Assembly: GCA_003558575.1 (NCBI GenBank)
Contig: PWPY01000158.1
Coordinates: 1-8,565 of the forward strand
DNA: 8,565 nucleotides
Reading direction: 5' to 3'
Source: Desulfonatronovibrio sp.
GTDB taxonomy: Bacteria; Desulfobacterota; Desulfovibrionia; Desulfovibrionales; Desulfonatronovibrionaceae
The notes under the pieces were generated by a model. It worked only from the letters and a program-made list of their open reading frames with translations, searched no databases and was not told the origin of the DNA. Each line of letters starts with the position of its first letter. Within the stretch, counting starts at the first letter, position 1. Shown in pieces: positions 1-6,418 of the stretch. The position numbers and the translations under genes are program-made.

Positions 1-749
1 CTGAGTATCTCCAGATAATGCTGGGCTGTTCGACCTTCTTCTGATTGTGGATCACGCTGGATTATCCGGTTGAACCATTTCTTGGCATCCTGTTCCCTGC
101 CGATACTCAGCAACTCCTCCGCCAGCATCAGTTTCAGTCTTATATTGTCAGGCCTTGCTTCTACGCCAGCTTCCAGGATTTTTGCTGCCTCCTGATACCT
201 TTCAGTTGTTCTGAAAAATTCAGCCGACTGCTCATAAAGGGGAATGTATCGTCTGTTTTTTTCAATCCCTGTGCTGGACCAGTCTAAAGCCTGATCCCAT
301 TGACCCTGTGCTGCATAAAGAGAGGCCAGATTAAAAGCTGCAAACTCAGGGGTCATATAATCTCCCTGCTGCAGGGCCATTTCATAGGCCTGCTTTGCTT
401 CTTCAAACTGACCCATGGCCTGTCTCACCTGCCCTAAATTGTTCCATGCCTCTCCAGAACTGGGATTTATTTCCAAAGACTGTCTATAAGAAGCAGCAGC
501 TTTTGGCAGGTCGTCAAGGACAGTATAGGCCAAACCAAAAACAAAATGCAGCCTCTGATTATCTGTTGCAGCTCCCTCAATAATGCGAAGCTGCTCCAGA
601 GCCATCCTTGGTTCATCGTCCCAAAGATATCTTTCGGCGAGGTCCAGGCGTATCTCAACCTGTTCCATTGGGACTTCTGTATCCTTAGAAGGACTGTGAG
701 CACACGCACTCAAAACCAGGATAAGGGAAAAAAGCAGGGCAATGCGCAT
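1..749 (-). CDS. TPR-repeat lipoprotein, PilF/PilW-like (C-terminus beyond window edge)
   Basis: The frame is open from an ATG at 749 to the window edge, giving 249 codons with no stop, so the C-terminus is missing. Residues 1-16 are a lipoprotein signal: a short basic start, a hydrophobic stretch, then the lipobox LSAC with Cys16 as the predicted lipidated residue. From about residue 33 onward the protein is a run of helical tetratricopeptide repeats. Examples are the segments around 67-97 (FGLAYTVLDDLPKAAASYRQ), 101-131 (AWNNLGQVRQAMGQFEEAKQ) and 172-200. The architecture resembles PilF/PilW, an outer-membrane lipoprotein that helps the type IV pilus secretin assemble, but other TPR lipoproteins share it, so the role is only suggested. 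No pilus genes are visible nearby. The start lies 9 bp after the hisG stop and lacks a clear Shine-Dalgarno sequence, so translation is probably coupled to hisG. An in-frame TAA three codons upstream rules out a much earlier start. Confidence 0.85.
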   Translation of the reverse strand, partial: MRIALLFSLILVLSACAHSPSKDTEVPMEQVEIRLDLAERYLWDDEPRMALEQLRIIEGAATDNQRLHFVFGLAYTVLDDLPKAAASYRQSLEINPSSGEAWNNLGQVRQAMGQFEEAKQAYEMALQQGDYMTPEFAAFNLASLYAAQGQWDQALDWSSTGIEKNRRYIPLYEQSAEFFRTTERYQEAAKILEAGVEARPDNIRLKLMLAEELLSIGREQDAKKWFNRIIQRDPQSEEGRTAQHYLEIL

Positions 750-758
750 TGGCAGACT

Positions 759-1640
759 TTATATCACTTTGTTTAAGGAATATTCGATAATGGCTTCCGC
801 GCCTCGGGCCTGCAGCTGAGGAACAAGATCGCGCACCTGATCTTCTTCTACCACTATTTCTACAGACAGCCAGTCTGTATTATACAGGTTGGCAACTGTA
901 GGAGCCGTCATACTGGGCAAAAGGTCCATCAGGGCTTTCATTTTATCCTGAGGGACGTTCATCTTCAGCCCCACAAGCCTGTCCGCTCTAAGCGCGCCGT
1001 GAAGGAGAGTGTTGATGGTCTCAATCTTTTTACGCTTCCATGGGTCTTCCCAGGCCTTTTTGTTTGCAATAAACTGAGTATTGGTCTGCAAAAGATCTGC
1101 TATAATCCTCAGACCATGAGCCTTGATCGTGGTTCCTGTTTCAGTAACCTCTACAATGCCGTCTGCTAAACCCTCAACTACTTTGGCTTCGGTTGCACCC
1201 CATGAAAATTCAACATCAACCTCAATCCCGGCATTTTTAAAATAGTTGTATGTAAAATTCTTCAACTCAGTAGCAACTTTTTTACCTGCCAGATCTTCAG
1301 GCCTCTTGTAAGGGGAGTCACCGGCAACCGCCAGAACCCATCTTGCAGGACGATTGCTGACCTTGGAGTACACCAGGTCAGAAACCACAACTACTTCAGA
1401 CTCGTTTTCCATGATCCAGTCTTTTCCTGTTAGTCCGGCATCCATGGTTTCATTTTCCACATATCTTGATATTTCCTGGGCCCTGCATAAAGAACATATC
1501 AGTTCAGAATCATTGACTTCTGGAAAATAGTTGCGGTGATGAGGCTTTATTTTCCAGCCAGCCCTGGAAAACAGACGCATGGTTGCTTCCTGCAGAGAAC
1601 CTTTGGGAATTCCAAGCTTTAATACATTATTGTTGTTCAT
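759..1640 (-). CDS. hisG: ATP phosphoribosyltransferase, long form (HisG-L)
   Basis: This enzyme catalyses the first, committed step of histidine biosynthesis: ATP plus PRPP gives phosphoribosyl-ATP, in the cytoplasm. At 293 aa it is the long form, which carries its own regulatory domain and does not need HisZ. Visible family marks are LGIPKGSLQEAT near the N-terminus (9-20), DAGLTGKDWI (67-76) and the PRPP-binding loop DGIVEVTETGTT (160-171). The C-terminal domain, about 218-293, is the ACT-like module that binds histidine for feedback inhibition in this family; its TAPTVANLY segment (246-253) is typical. The ATG directly abuts the hisI stop (TAAATG). A GGGAGGT ribosome binding site lies inside the end of hisI at 1651-1657, 10 nt before the ATG. 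Co-transcription with hisI is very likely. Confidence 0.96.
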   Translation of the reverse strand: MNNNNVLKLGIPKGSLQEATMRLFSRAGWKIKPHHRNYFPEVNDSELICSLCRAQEISRYVENETMDAGLTGKDWIMENESEVVVVSDLVYSKVSNRPARWVLAVAGDSPYKRPEDLAGKKVATELKNFTYNYFKNAGIEVDVEFSWGATEAKVVEGLADGIVEVTETGTTIKAHGLRIIADLLQTNTQFIANKKAWEDPWKRKKIETINTLLHGALRADRLVGLKMNVPQDKMKALMDLLPSMTAPTVANLYNTDWLSVEIVVEEDQVRDLVPQLQARGAEAIIEYSLNKVI

Positions 1641-2012
1641 TTATTTATAAACCTCCCTGGGATCGAAAATCATTTTTTCACACACTTTAATATCACCATC
1701 CTCTATGCGGCTGAAAAAACAGCTCTTATAACCCTTATGACAGGCTGCTCCGCCTATCTGCTCTACTTTATACAAAATAGTATCATGATCACAGTCAACC
1801 CTGATTTCTTTAACCTTCTGGACATGGCCGGAAGTACCTCCCTTATGCCAGATACAATTTCTGCTACGGCTGAAATAATGGGCTTCCTGTGTTTCCAGTG
1901 TTTTTTCCCAGGCTTCTTCATTAACATAAGCCAGCATGAGAACCTCTCCTGTGTCGTGTTCCTGAACAATTGCAGGCAACAAGCCATTTCCTTTGGCAAA
2001 ATCCGGTTTCAA
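1641..2012 (-). CDS. hisI: Phosphoribosyl-AMP cyclohydrolase (HisI), TTG start
   Basis: HisI opens the purine ring of phosphoribosyl-AMP, the third step of histidine biosynthesis. At 123 aa this is the single-domain form; no HisE pyrophosphohydrolase domain is fused. Family motifs are complete: WHKGGTSG (55-62), the metal-binding DCDHD (73-77), and [12 protein letters not shown] (88-99). Cys74, Cys91 and Cys98 are the expected zinc ligands, and Asp73, Asp75 and Asp77 the magnesium ligands. The start is TTG at 2010-2012. It is fixed by an in-frame TAA a few codons upstream and by AAGGAG eight bases before the TTG. It is followed without spacing by hisG, the first enzyme of the same pathway. 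Confidence 0.95.
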   Translation of the reverse strand: MKPDFAKGNGLLPAIVQEHDTGEVLMLAYVNEEAWEKTLETQEAHYFSRSRNCIWHKGGTSGHVQKVKEIRVDCDHDTILYKVEQIGGAACHKGYKSCFFSRIEDGDIKVCEKMIFDPREVYK

Positions 2013-2015
2013 AAC

Positions 2016-2027
2016 AATATCTCCTTA
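2016..2027 (-). promoter_or_regulatory. Ribosome binding site of hisI
   Basis: On the minus strand AAGGAG stands eight bases before the TTG codon at 2010-2012. No ATG or GTG is available in this frame because a TAA overlaps the same site, so this site decides the TTG start. Confidence 0.75.
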
Positions 2028-2036
2028 ATTTTTGAT

Positions 2037-2061
2037 GGTAAACAATTAGTAACTCTTCACC
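2037..2061. repeat. Intergenic repeat copy A (GTAACTCTTCACC), imperfect palindrome
   Basis: GTAACTCTTCACC at 2049-2061 differs by one base from the window consensus GTAACTGTTCACC. The 25-bp stretch 2037-2061 (GGTAAACAAT...TTCACC) is also an imperfect palindrome, with 9 of 12 pairs matching. Its GTAAACAAT prefix recurs in front of copy B. It lies in the 76-bp gap between rlmN and hisI, upstream of the hisI ribosome binding site, where an operator or leader element could act. No function is known to me. Confidence 0.5.
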
Positions 2062-2088
2062 ATGCTACGAGGGCAGGCTGCATCCTGA

Positions 2089-3072
2089 TTAGTTTTCTGT
2101 TGCTGCTGATTTAAGCTGCCCGCAGGCAGCATGAATATCCGCTCCCATACTTTTGCGAAGCATTACTGTAAACCCTCGTGATCTGAGAAAATCCTGGAAA
2201 ACAAAGATATTTTCCTCTGACGAACATTTAAAGTCAGAACTATGGTCTGGATTATATCTTAGAAGATTAATCTTGCATTTAACCTTGGACAAGACCTTCA
2301 CCAACTCCCTGGCATGGCTTAAAGAGTCATTTATTCCCTTAAGCATGACATACTCAATGGTTACCCTGTCTCTATGGGCCAGAGGATATTTTTCCAGATC
2401 AGAAATCAGCTCATTAAATTCATAGGATGCAGCCCCCGGCATGATGGACCTGCGAAGCCCTTGATTAGGCGCGTGCAGGGAAACAGCGAGAAAAACAAGA
2501 TTGGATTCTCCCAGCTCCCTCAGGCTTTTTTTCACTCCTACTGTGGAAAGAGTGATTTTACGCCTTGAAAAATTCAGACCATCTGGGTCCCTGAAAATAC
2601 TTAAGGCCTTTTTGACCTGCTCCCAATTAAGCAATGGTTCGCCCATACCCATGAGCACCAGGTTATTCAGAGGAAGAGGATAATTATTCTCCCTGAGATA
2701 TTTCCTTGCCGAAAGTATCTGACCCGCAATTTCACCACTGGACAGGTTCCTGTCAAAACCCATCCTGCCGGTGCTGCAGAAAAGGCATCCCATGGGGCAG
2801 CCTATCTGGGTGGATACGCACTGAGTATAGTGATCTTCAGCCGGGATGAGCACGCTTTCAGCAGTCTTTTGATCAGCCATGCTCATAAGAAACTTGATAG
2901 TTCCGTCTGAACTCTGCTCTGCTTTTCTAACCTCAGGCAGGTTAAAACTGTACGTCTCGGCAAGCTTTGCTCGAAGTGCCTTGGAAACATTGGTCATGAG
3001 ATCAAAATCACAAATCTCCTTGCCCCAGACCCATTTTAAAACCTGCCTTGCCCTGTAAGCAGGTTCATCCAT
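2089..3072 (-). CDS. rlmN: Dual-specificity RNA methyltransferase RlmN (radical SAM); true start probably further upstream
   Basis: RlmN methylates C2 of adenosine 2503 in 23S rRNA, and A37 in some tRNAs, by a radical-SAM ping-pong mechanism in the cytoplasm. Numbering from the ATG at 3072, the iron-sulfur ligands are Cys92, Cys96 and Cys99 (GCPMGCLFC). The two catalytic cysteines are Cys85 (TQCVSTQIGC) and Cys317 (AACGQL), which corresponds to the methylated cysteine. GMGEPLLN (142-149), the SAM-binding stretch ITLSTVG (173-179) and SLHAPN (198-203) are also typical. All key residues are present. The first canonical ATG, used here, begins inside the family's N-terminal accessory domain (MDEPAYRARQVLKW). 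The same frame continues upstream with good family-like sequence to about 3126 (see the separate entry), so the protein is probably about 345 aa. Confidence 0.95.
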   Translation of the reverse strand: MDEPAYRARQVLKWVWGKEICDFDLMTNVSKALRAKLAETYSFNLPEVRKAEQSSDGTIKFLMSMADQKTAESVLIPAEDHYTQCVSTQIGCPMGCLFCSTGRMGFDRNLSSGEIAGQILSARKYLRENNYPLPLNNLVLMGMGEPLLNWEQVKKALSIFRDPDGLNFSRRKITLSTVGVKKSLRELGESNLVFLAVSLHAPNQGLRRSIMPGAASYEFNELISDLEKYPLAHRDRVTIEYVMLKGINDSLSHARELVKVLSKVKCKINLLRYNPDHSSDFKCSSEENIFVFQDFLRSRGFTVMLRKSMGADIHAACGQLKSAATEN

Positions 3073-3126
3073 GGATTCAAAAACCTTTCCTGCTCCTTCA
3101 AAATCAAGATCCAGAATGCTTTTTAT
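3073..3126 (-). other. rlmN: Probable in-frame N-terminal extension of rlmN beginning at ATA
   Basis: The 18 codons before the ATG at 3072 read IKSILDLDFEGAGKVFES. They match the usual beginning of RlmN proteins (pattern MK-xLLDL then a helix, then EPAYRARQ). The ATA at 3124-3126 falls where the family's initiator Met would be. The sequence AGGGAG at 3135-3140 stands eight bases before it, ideal Shine-Dalgarno spacing. No ATG, GTG or TTG occurs in this frame between the in-frame stop at 3163-3165 and 3072. ATT (3117) and CTG (3114) lie 17 or more bases from that site. Confidence 0.6.
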
Positions 3127-4448
3127 TGAATCTTCTCCCTTTCCTGATAACGTGTAATAAACTCAATGGCTTCGGGAACAGAGGATACATCTCCTGAAAC
3201 CTGGGCTTCTAACAGTGCATCACGAATCAATCCTACAGCAGGACCGGGCTTGATCCCTGTAAAATCCATTATTTCATGACCATTAAGGAGTGGTTCAAGC
3301 ATATCTTCTGAAAGATCGGCACGGTCCAGCATTTTCATATTATGGTTGAACTCTTTATAACTGCCGTTTCTGGCTTTTATGTCTGCCCTGGCCATCTCAA
3401 TGAGGCGTGGATATTCATCCAAGGCCTTGAACCTTCTAATCCCCCTGTCTGTGAGCATAAAATGAAAACGCATGTGATTACGCACTAAGTGACAGACAAG
3501 GTCAACTTCATCGGTGTTGAACCTGAGTCGCTTAAGAATCTTTCGGGTTACTTTGCTTCCAATGCGGTGGTGCTGATAAAATGTAATCTTGTCCTCAAAG
3601 TATTCTCCAGCGAACAACTTGCCCACATCATGAAAAAGGAAGGCCAAAGTTCCATACCAGTCATATGGCAGTTCTTCAGGATAACGCCGCATGGTTTCAA
3701 TAGTATGGCCCCATACGGTTTCTTCTCCATTATCCTGGTTTTTGATCTGTTTGACCCTGGTTAGTGATGCCAGTTCAGGTATAATTCCATGAAGAATCAT
3801 GCTCTCAAATAGCAGCTCGGCAAATCTGTACATATTTTCAGCTTCCACCTTGCGCCACTCATCCATGATGTCGGTAACAGAAACATAATCCAGCGCCCTG
3901 CGGCTGGCCCGGACAATGGATAACCAGGTATTGCCCTCTATGGGCAGGTGGTAATTGGCTGAAAACCGAAGGGCCTTAATGGCTCTAAGGTAGTCTTTTT
4001 TCAGGGTTTCGTCAGGTATGCCTTCAAAACAGATATGACCTGTATCAAGCTTTTCAAATCCATCATATACATCCTGGGCTTTGGGAATATAAGGGCAGGC
4101 CCAGGAAAGTGGGAGGTCACCCACAGCTTCAAGTTTTTTCACCAGTCTTGGCGTAAGTCTGGCAATAGTCCCATCCGTATATGAACTTTCAATTACATCT
4201 GCTGGATAGAAATTAAAGACAGCGTCTCCCTGTCTAAGTTGTCCTATATAGTCATGAGAGTCTGATTCTTCGAGATTGGGGAAAAGCTTGGATAGTCCTT
4301 CTGCATTAAGCTCTGTACAAATATCAACCTCAAGATTTTTTTCATCTAAGGCACGCTTCTGCAACGGAGCATTGATTACATAGGAATCATATCCGTTACG
4401 CATTATGGTTTTGCATAATGCAGCCGCGTCTTTTATAGGCTGGGGCAT
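3123..4448 (-). CDS. CCA-adding-enzyme-like HD-domain protein with degenerate nucleotidyltransferase motif
   Basis: The 441-aa protein has the layout of bacterial tRNA nucleotidyltransferase / poly(A) polymerase family enzymes. There is an N-terminal head, a neck (about 126-165: DVYDGFEKLDTGHICFEG, then DYLRAIKALRF), an HD domain and a C-terminal tail (LLNGHEIMDFTGIKPGPAVG, 387-406). The HD metal site looks intact: His248 (VWGHTI), His273-Asp274 (LFHDVGK), His293/His294 and Asp356 (ADIKAR). The polymerase motif is eroded. Where active enzymes carry a Gly-Gly, an Arg-Asp and a DxD, this one reads YVINAPLQ (23-30) and EVD (40-42), and no RRDFTINA-type motif is recognisable. It may act as a phosphohydrolase or RNA-binding factor instead; that is inference. 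AGGAG lies seven bases before the ATG. Its stop sits at the apparent start of rlmN, suggesting coupled translation of two tRNA/rRNA-related proteins. Confidence 0.8.
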   Translation of the reverse strand: MPQPIKDAAALCKTIMRNGYDSYVINAPLQKRALDEKNLEVDICTELNAEGLSKLFPNLEESDSHDYIGQLRQGDAVFNFYPADVIESSYTDGTIARLTPRLVKKLEAVGDLPLSWACPYIPKAQDVYDGFEKLDTGHICFEGIPDETLKKDYLRAIKALRFSANYHLPIEGNTWLSIVRASRRALDYVSVTDIMDEWRKVEAENMYRFAELLFESMILHGIIPELASLTRVKQIKNQDNGEETVWGHTIETMRRYPEELPYDWYGTLAFLFHDVGKLFAGEYFEDKITFYQHHRIGSKVTRKILKRLRFNTDEVDLVCHLVRNHMRFHFMLTDRGIRRFKALDEYPRLIEMARADIKARNGSYKEFNHNMKMLDRADLSEDMLEPLLNGHEIMDFTGIKPGPAVGLIRDALLEAQVSGDVSSVPEAIEFITRYQEREKIQ

Positions 4449-4477
4449 ATATATTCTCCTTGTAAATAGTAAACAAT

Positions 4478-4544
4478 GTAACTGTTCTCCTCATTCTTTG
4501 CCTTCCAGCAAAACCGGCACCCTGATAACCCGGTGAACAGTTAC
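4478..4544. repeat. Perfect 10-bp inverted repeat formed by intergenic repeat copies B and C
   Basis: GTAACTGTTC at 4478-4487 and its exact complement GAACAGTTAC at 4535-4544 face each other across 47 bp. Inside, directly next to the right arm, ACCGG (4513-4517) pairs with CCGGT (4530-4534), so a branched or extended stem can form in the RNA leader. On the minus strand the inner stem is followed by TTTT, faintly terminator-like but only 5 bp long. Copy B shares the GTAAACAAT prefix with copy A in the rlmN-hisI gap. Confidence 0.6.
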
Positions 4545-4556
4545 TCAGCAATTGCA

Positions 4557-4583
4557 ATTATATGCAAAATAAGATTTCCTCAA
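4557..4583 (-). promoter_or_regulatory. Candidate sigma-70 type promoter for the HD protein-rlmN-his cluster
   Basis: On the minus strand there is a perfect TATAAT (4557-4562). TTGAGG (4578-4583) lies 15 bp upstream, which is a short spacer. Transcription would begin just before the GTAACTGTTC inverted repeat, placing that structure at the very 5' end of the transcript. This is a pattern match only. Confidence 0.4.
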
Positions 4584-4646
4584 GTCTTGAATTAGGCATA
4601 TATTCCCCACATGTTCAGCTCATTGGTACAGACTGCAGCATCGCTG

Positions 4647-5561
4647 TCATCCAAGACGGAGACTCCCCCGAAATTCATCCCAGGACTTTATTCCCAATTC
4701 TTCGACCTTCACCCGTAAATCTTTGACAAGGGTGAAAACCTTGTCTGGGCGGGTAAAACTCGCTGTCCCTATCTGAACTGCTGAAGCTCCCACCAGTATA
4801 AATTCAAGTATGTCCTGAGTATTGGAAATGCCTCCCAGGCCGATCACCGGAATCTTGACTGTTTTACATACCTCATAAACCATTTTCAGGGCTACGGGCT
4901 TTATGGCTGGCCCGGACAGCCCACCGAACACATTGGTTATACAAGGCTTTCTGGTGTGAATGTCCACAGCCATGCCGCCGATGGTGTTTATCAAGGATAT
5001 AATATCTGCTCCGGCAGATTCCACTGTCTTTGCAATCACTTTTATATCAGCCACATTGGGGCTCAACTTTACAATGACCGGTTTGGACCCGGCATGCTTT
5101 TTAAGCATGTTCACCACTTTAAATGCAGCCTGAGGGTCCTGACCAAACTGAAGGCCGCCTTCCTTAACATTGGGACAGGAAATATTAACTTCAAGGGCGC
5201 CCACACCCTCTTCAGAACTCAAAACCCTGGTCAGGTCAGAAAATTCTTCAGCGCTTTGAGCATAAAGATTGACCACTACTGGAGTGGTCTTCCAGGGAAG
5301 CAAAGGCAACTTTTCCAGTAAAAATTTTTCCACCCCAATATTCTGAAGACCTATTGCGTTAAGCATTCCGCAGGGTGTTTCCACAATTCTGGGCATGGGG
5401 TTGCCCTGCCTTGGCCTGAGAGAAAGCCCTTTAACCACAATGGCACCGAGTTCTTCTAAGTTTCCATAGGGTTTAAATTCAAGGCCATAACCAAATGTGC
5501 CCGAAGCCGTCATTATGGGGTTGGTAAGTTTAAGCCCACCCAAATCTACTCTAAAATCCAT
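4647..5561 (-). CDS. pyrD: Dihydroorotate dehydrogenase, class 1B catalytic subunit
   Basis: This FMN enzyme oxidises dihydroorotate to orotate, the fourth step of pyrimidine biosynthesis, in the cytoplasm. The 304-aa length and sequence fit class 1B (PyrDB). The catalytic base is Cys129 in NISCPNVKEGG (126-136). Other marks are TASGTFGYG (18-26), GLSLRPRQGNPMPR (45-58), INTIGGMAVD (191-200), GGLSGPAIKP (213-222), and the FMN phosphate site GLGGISNTQD (241-250) with GASAVQIGTA (258-267). Class 1B enzymes pass electrons to NAD through PyrK, and the pyrK gene lies 71 bp upstream, which confirms the class. No strong Shine-Dalgarno precedes the ATG; the nearest sequence is the weak CTGGT. The intervening gap holds copy D of the short intergenic repeat. 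Confidence 0.96.
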   Translation of the reverse strand: MDFRVDLGGLKLTNPIMTASGTFGYGLEFKPYGNLEELGAIVVKGLSLRPRQGNPMPRIVETPCGMLNAIGLQNIGVEKFLLEKLPLLPWKTTPVVVNLYAQSAEEFSDLTRVLSSEEGVGALEVNISCPNVKEGGLQFGQDPQAAFKVVNMLKKHAGSKPVIVKLSPNVADIKVIAKTVESAGADIISLINTIGGMAVDIHTRKPCITNVFGGLSGPAIKPVALKMVYEVCKTVKIPVIGLGGISNTQDILEFILVGASAVQIGTASFTRPDKVFTLVKDLRVKVEELGIKSWDEFRGSLRLG

Positions 5562-5602
5562 TATTTTATACCAGGTTGAATATTTATTTTAAAACTTCAA
5601 TT

Positions 5603-5612
5603 GTAACTGTTC
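5603..5612. repeat. Intergenic repeat copy D (GTAACTGTTC)
   Basis: An exact copy of the 10-bp core found at 4478-4487 and, inverted, at 4535-4544. It lies in the 71-bp gap between pyrK and pyrD and is preceded by CAATT, as copy A is. The downstream bases (AGT) diverge from the longer consensus. Confidence 0.5.
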
Positions 5613-5632
5613 AGTATAATATTTATGCTGGC

Positions 5633-6418
5633 TTACAAAAAAACCTTGTCAGCGCTGAACACCGGCACACAGGTACATGTCTGAACGTATTCATCATCAG
5701 TTGTCCTTGCAACACACCCTAAGCAGGCACCAACACCGCAGGCCATTTTATTCTCCAAGGAAAGCCAGGCATCCGCCTTATATTCCAGGCAGTATTTCTG
5801 AATTGCCCTCAGAAACGATGAAGGGCCGCAGGCTAGTATCCTGCCTTTTGAAGCAAAATCCTGAATTTTTTGTTTTAAAACAAGCTGAAATTCATTTAAA
5901 TCCTCCATGCTCTTTTGCTGCATGGCCTCCTTAGACATATTTTCTGGCAGCTCATCATAAGGATAACTGCTCAGTGGGGCCCGGTGTCCAAATAACAGGT
6001 TAATATTGCCCGGGTTTTTATGTGTTTTGCATAAGCCTACAAAAGGGGCAATCCCCATGCCTCCAGCCAGGATAAGGACAGATTCATCATTTTTCAGACT
6101 GAATCCATTACCCAGGGGACCCCATATATCCACATCTTCTCCAGGCCTCAGGCAACTGATGAGCTTGGTACCCCTGCCCACTACCTGAATGAAAAGCCTG
6201 AGAGCATCATCAGTTTTTTCACAGATGGAGAAAGGTCTGGGCCAGACAGGATCATTGCTCCATGAACCTGGCCTGAACATAACAAACTGTCCCGGAACAT
6301 AATCCCAGATAGGTGGATCAAGATAAACATGCACAAAATCCCTTGTTCCACTGTAAGTTATTGTCTGAACCTTGAGGCTCTGGCATCTCTGTTTTTTATT
6401 TTCAATTTTGTGATTCAT
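5633..6418 (-). CDS. pyrK: Dihydroorotate dehydrogenase electron transfer subunit
   Basis: PyrK is the FAD and 2Fe-2S flavoprotein that carries electrons from PyrD to NAD. The 261-aa sequence is in the ferredoxin-reductase fold. The FAD-binding motif is RPFSIC (61-66) after VPGQFVMF (41-48). GPLGNGF (100-106) and the NAD-binding LAGGMGIAPF (117-126) follow. The C-terminal iron-sulfur site has Cys227, Cys232, Cys235 and Cys248 (spacing C-x4-C-x2-C-x12-C), within KMACGVGACLGC (224-235) and TCTCVPVF (247-254). The usual CxDGPVF ending reads CTCVPVF, so a fifth cysteine (250) replaces the Asp. The ATG at 6418 lies inside recN, a 17-bp overlap with a weak GGGA site, so translational coupling to recN is likely. 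It is adjacent to pyrD as expected for the class 1B pair. Confidence 0.93.
   Translation of the reverse strand: MNHKIENKKQRCQSLKVQTITYSGTRDFVHVYLDPPIWDYVPGQFVMFRPGSWSNDPVWPRPFSICEKTDDALRLFIQVVGRGTKLISCLRPGEDVDIWGPLGNGFSLKNDESVLILAGGMGIAPFVGLCKTHKNPGNINLLFGHRAPLSSYPYDELPENMSKEAMQQKSMEDLNEFQLVLKQKIQDFASKGRILACGPSSFLRAIQKYCLEYKADAWLSLENKMACGVGACLGCVARTTDDEYVQTCTCVPVFSADKVFL

Larger units (their letters stand above)
4449..4646. other. Leader/intergenic region between pyrD and the HD protein gene
   Basis: These 198 bases hold no plausible gene. They contain a promoter-like sequence (4557-4583), an inverted pair of the GTAACTGTTC repeat (4478-4487 and 4535-4544) and the AGGAG ribosome binding site of the downstream gene. 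This is the largest gap inside the main gene row and a likely transcription boundary. Confidence 0.6.

Noticed and set aside
45..287. 80-aa plus-strand open frame at the left end
   Set aside because: It is antisense to the TPR lipoprotein and has no supporting features.
467..709. 80-aa minus-strand open frame in the TPR region
   Set aside because: It is in the wrong frame relative to the lipoprotein, which has a signal peptide, TPR pattern and an open frame to the window edge.
1737..2114. 125-aa plus-strand open frame across hisI and the rlmN end
   Set aside because: Antisense of hisI; apparent hydrophobic stretches come from reading conserved codons backwards.
4956..5321. 121-aa plus-strand open frame opposite pyrD
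   Set aside because: Antisense shadow of pyrD, with no family features and no ribosome binding site that stands out.
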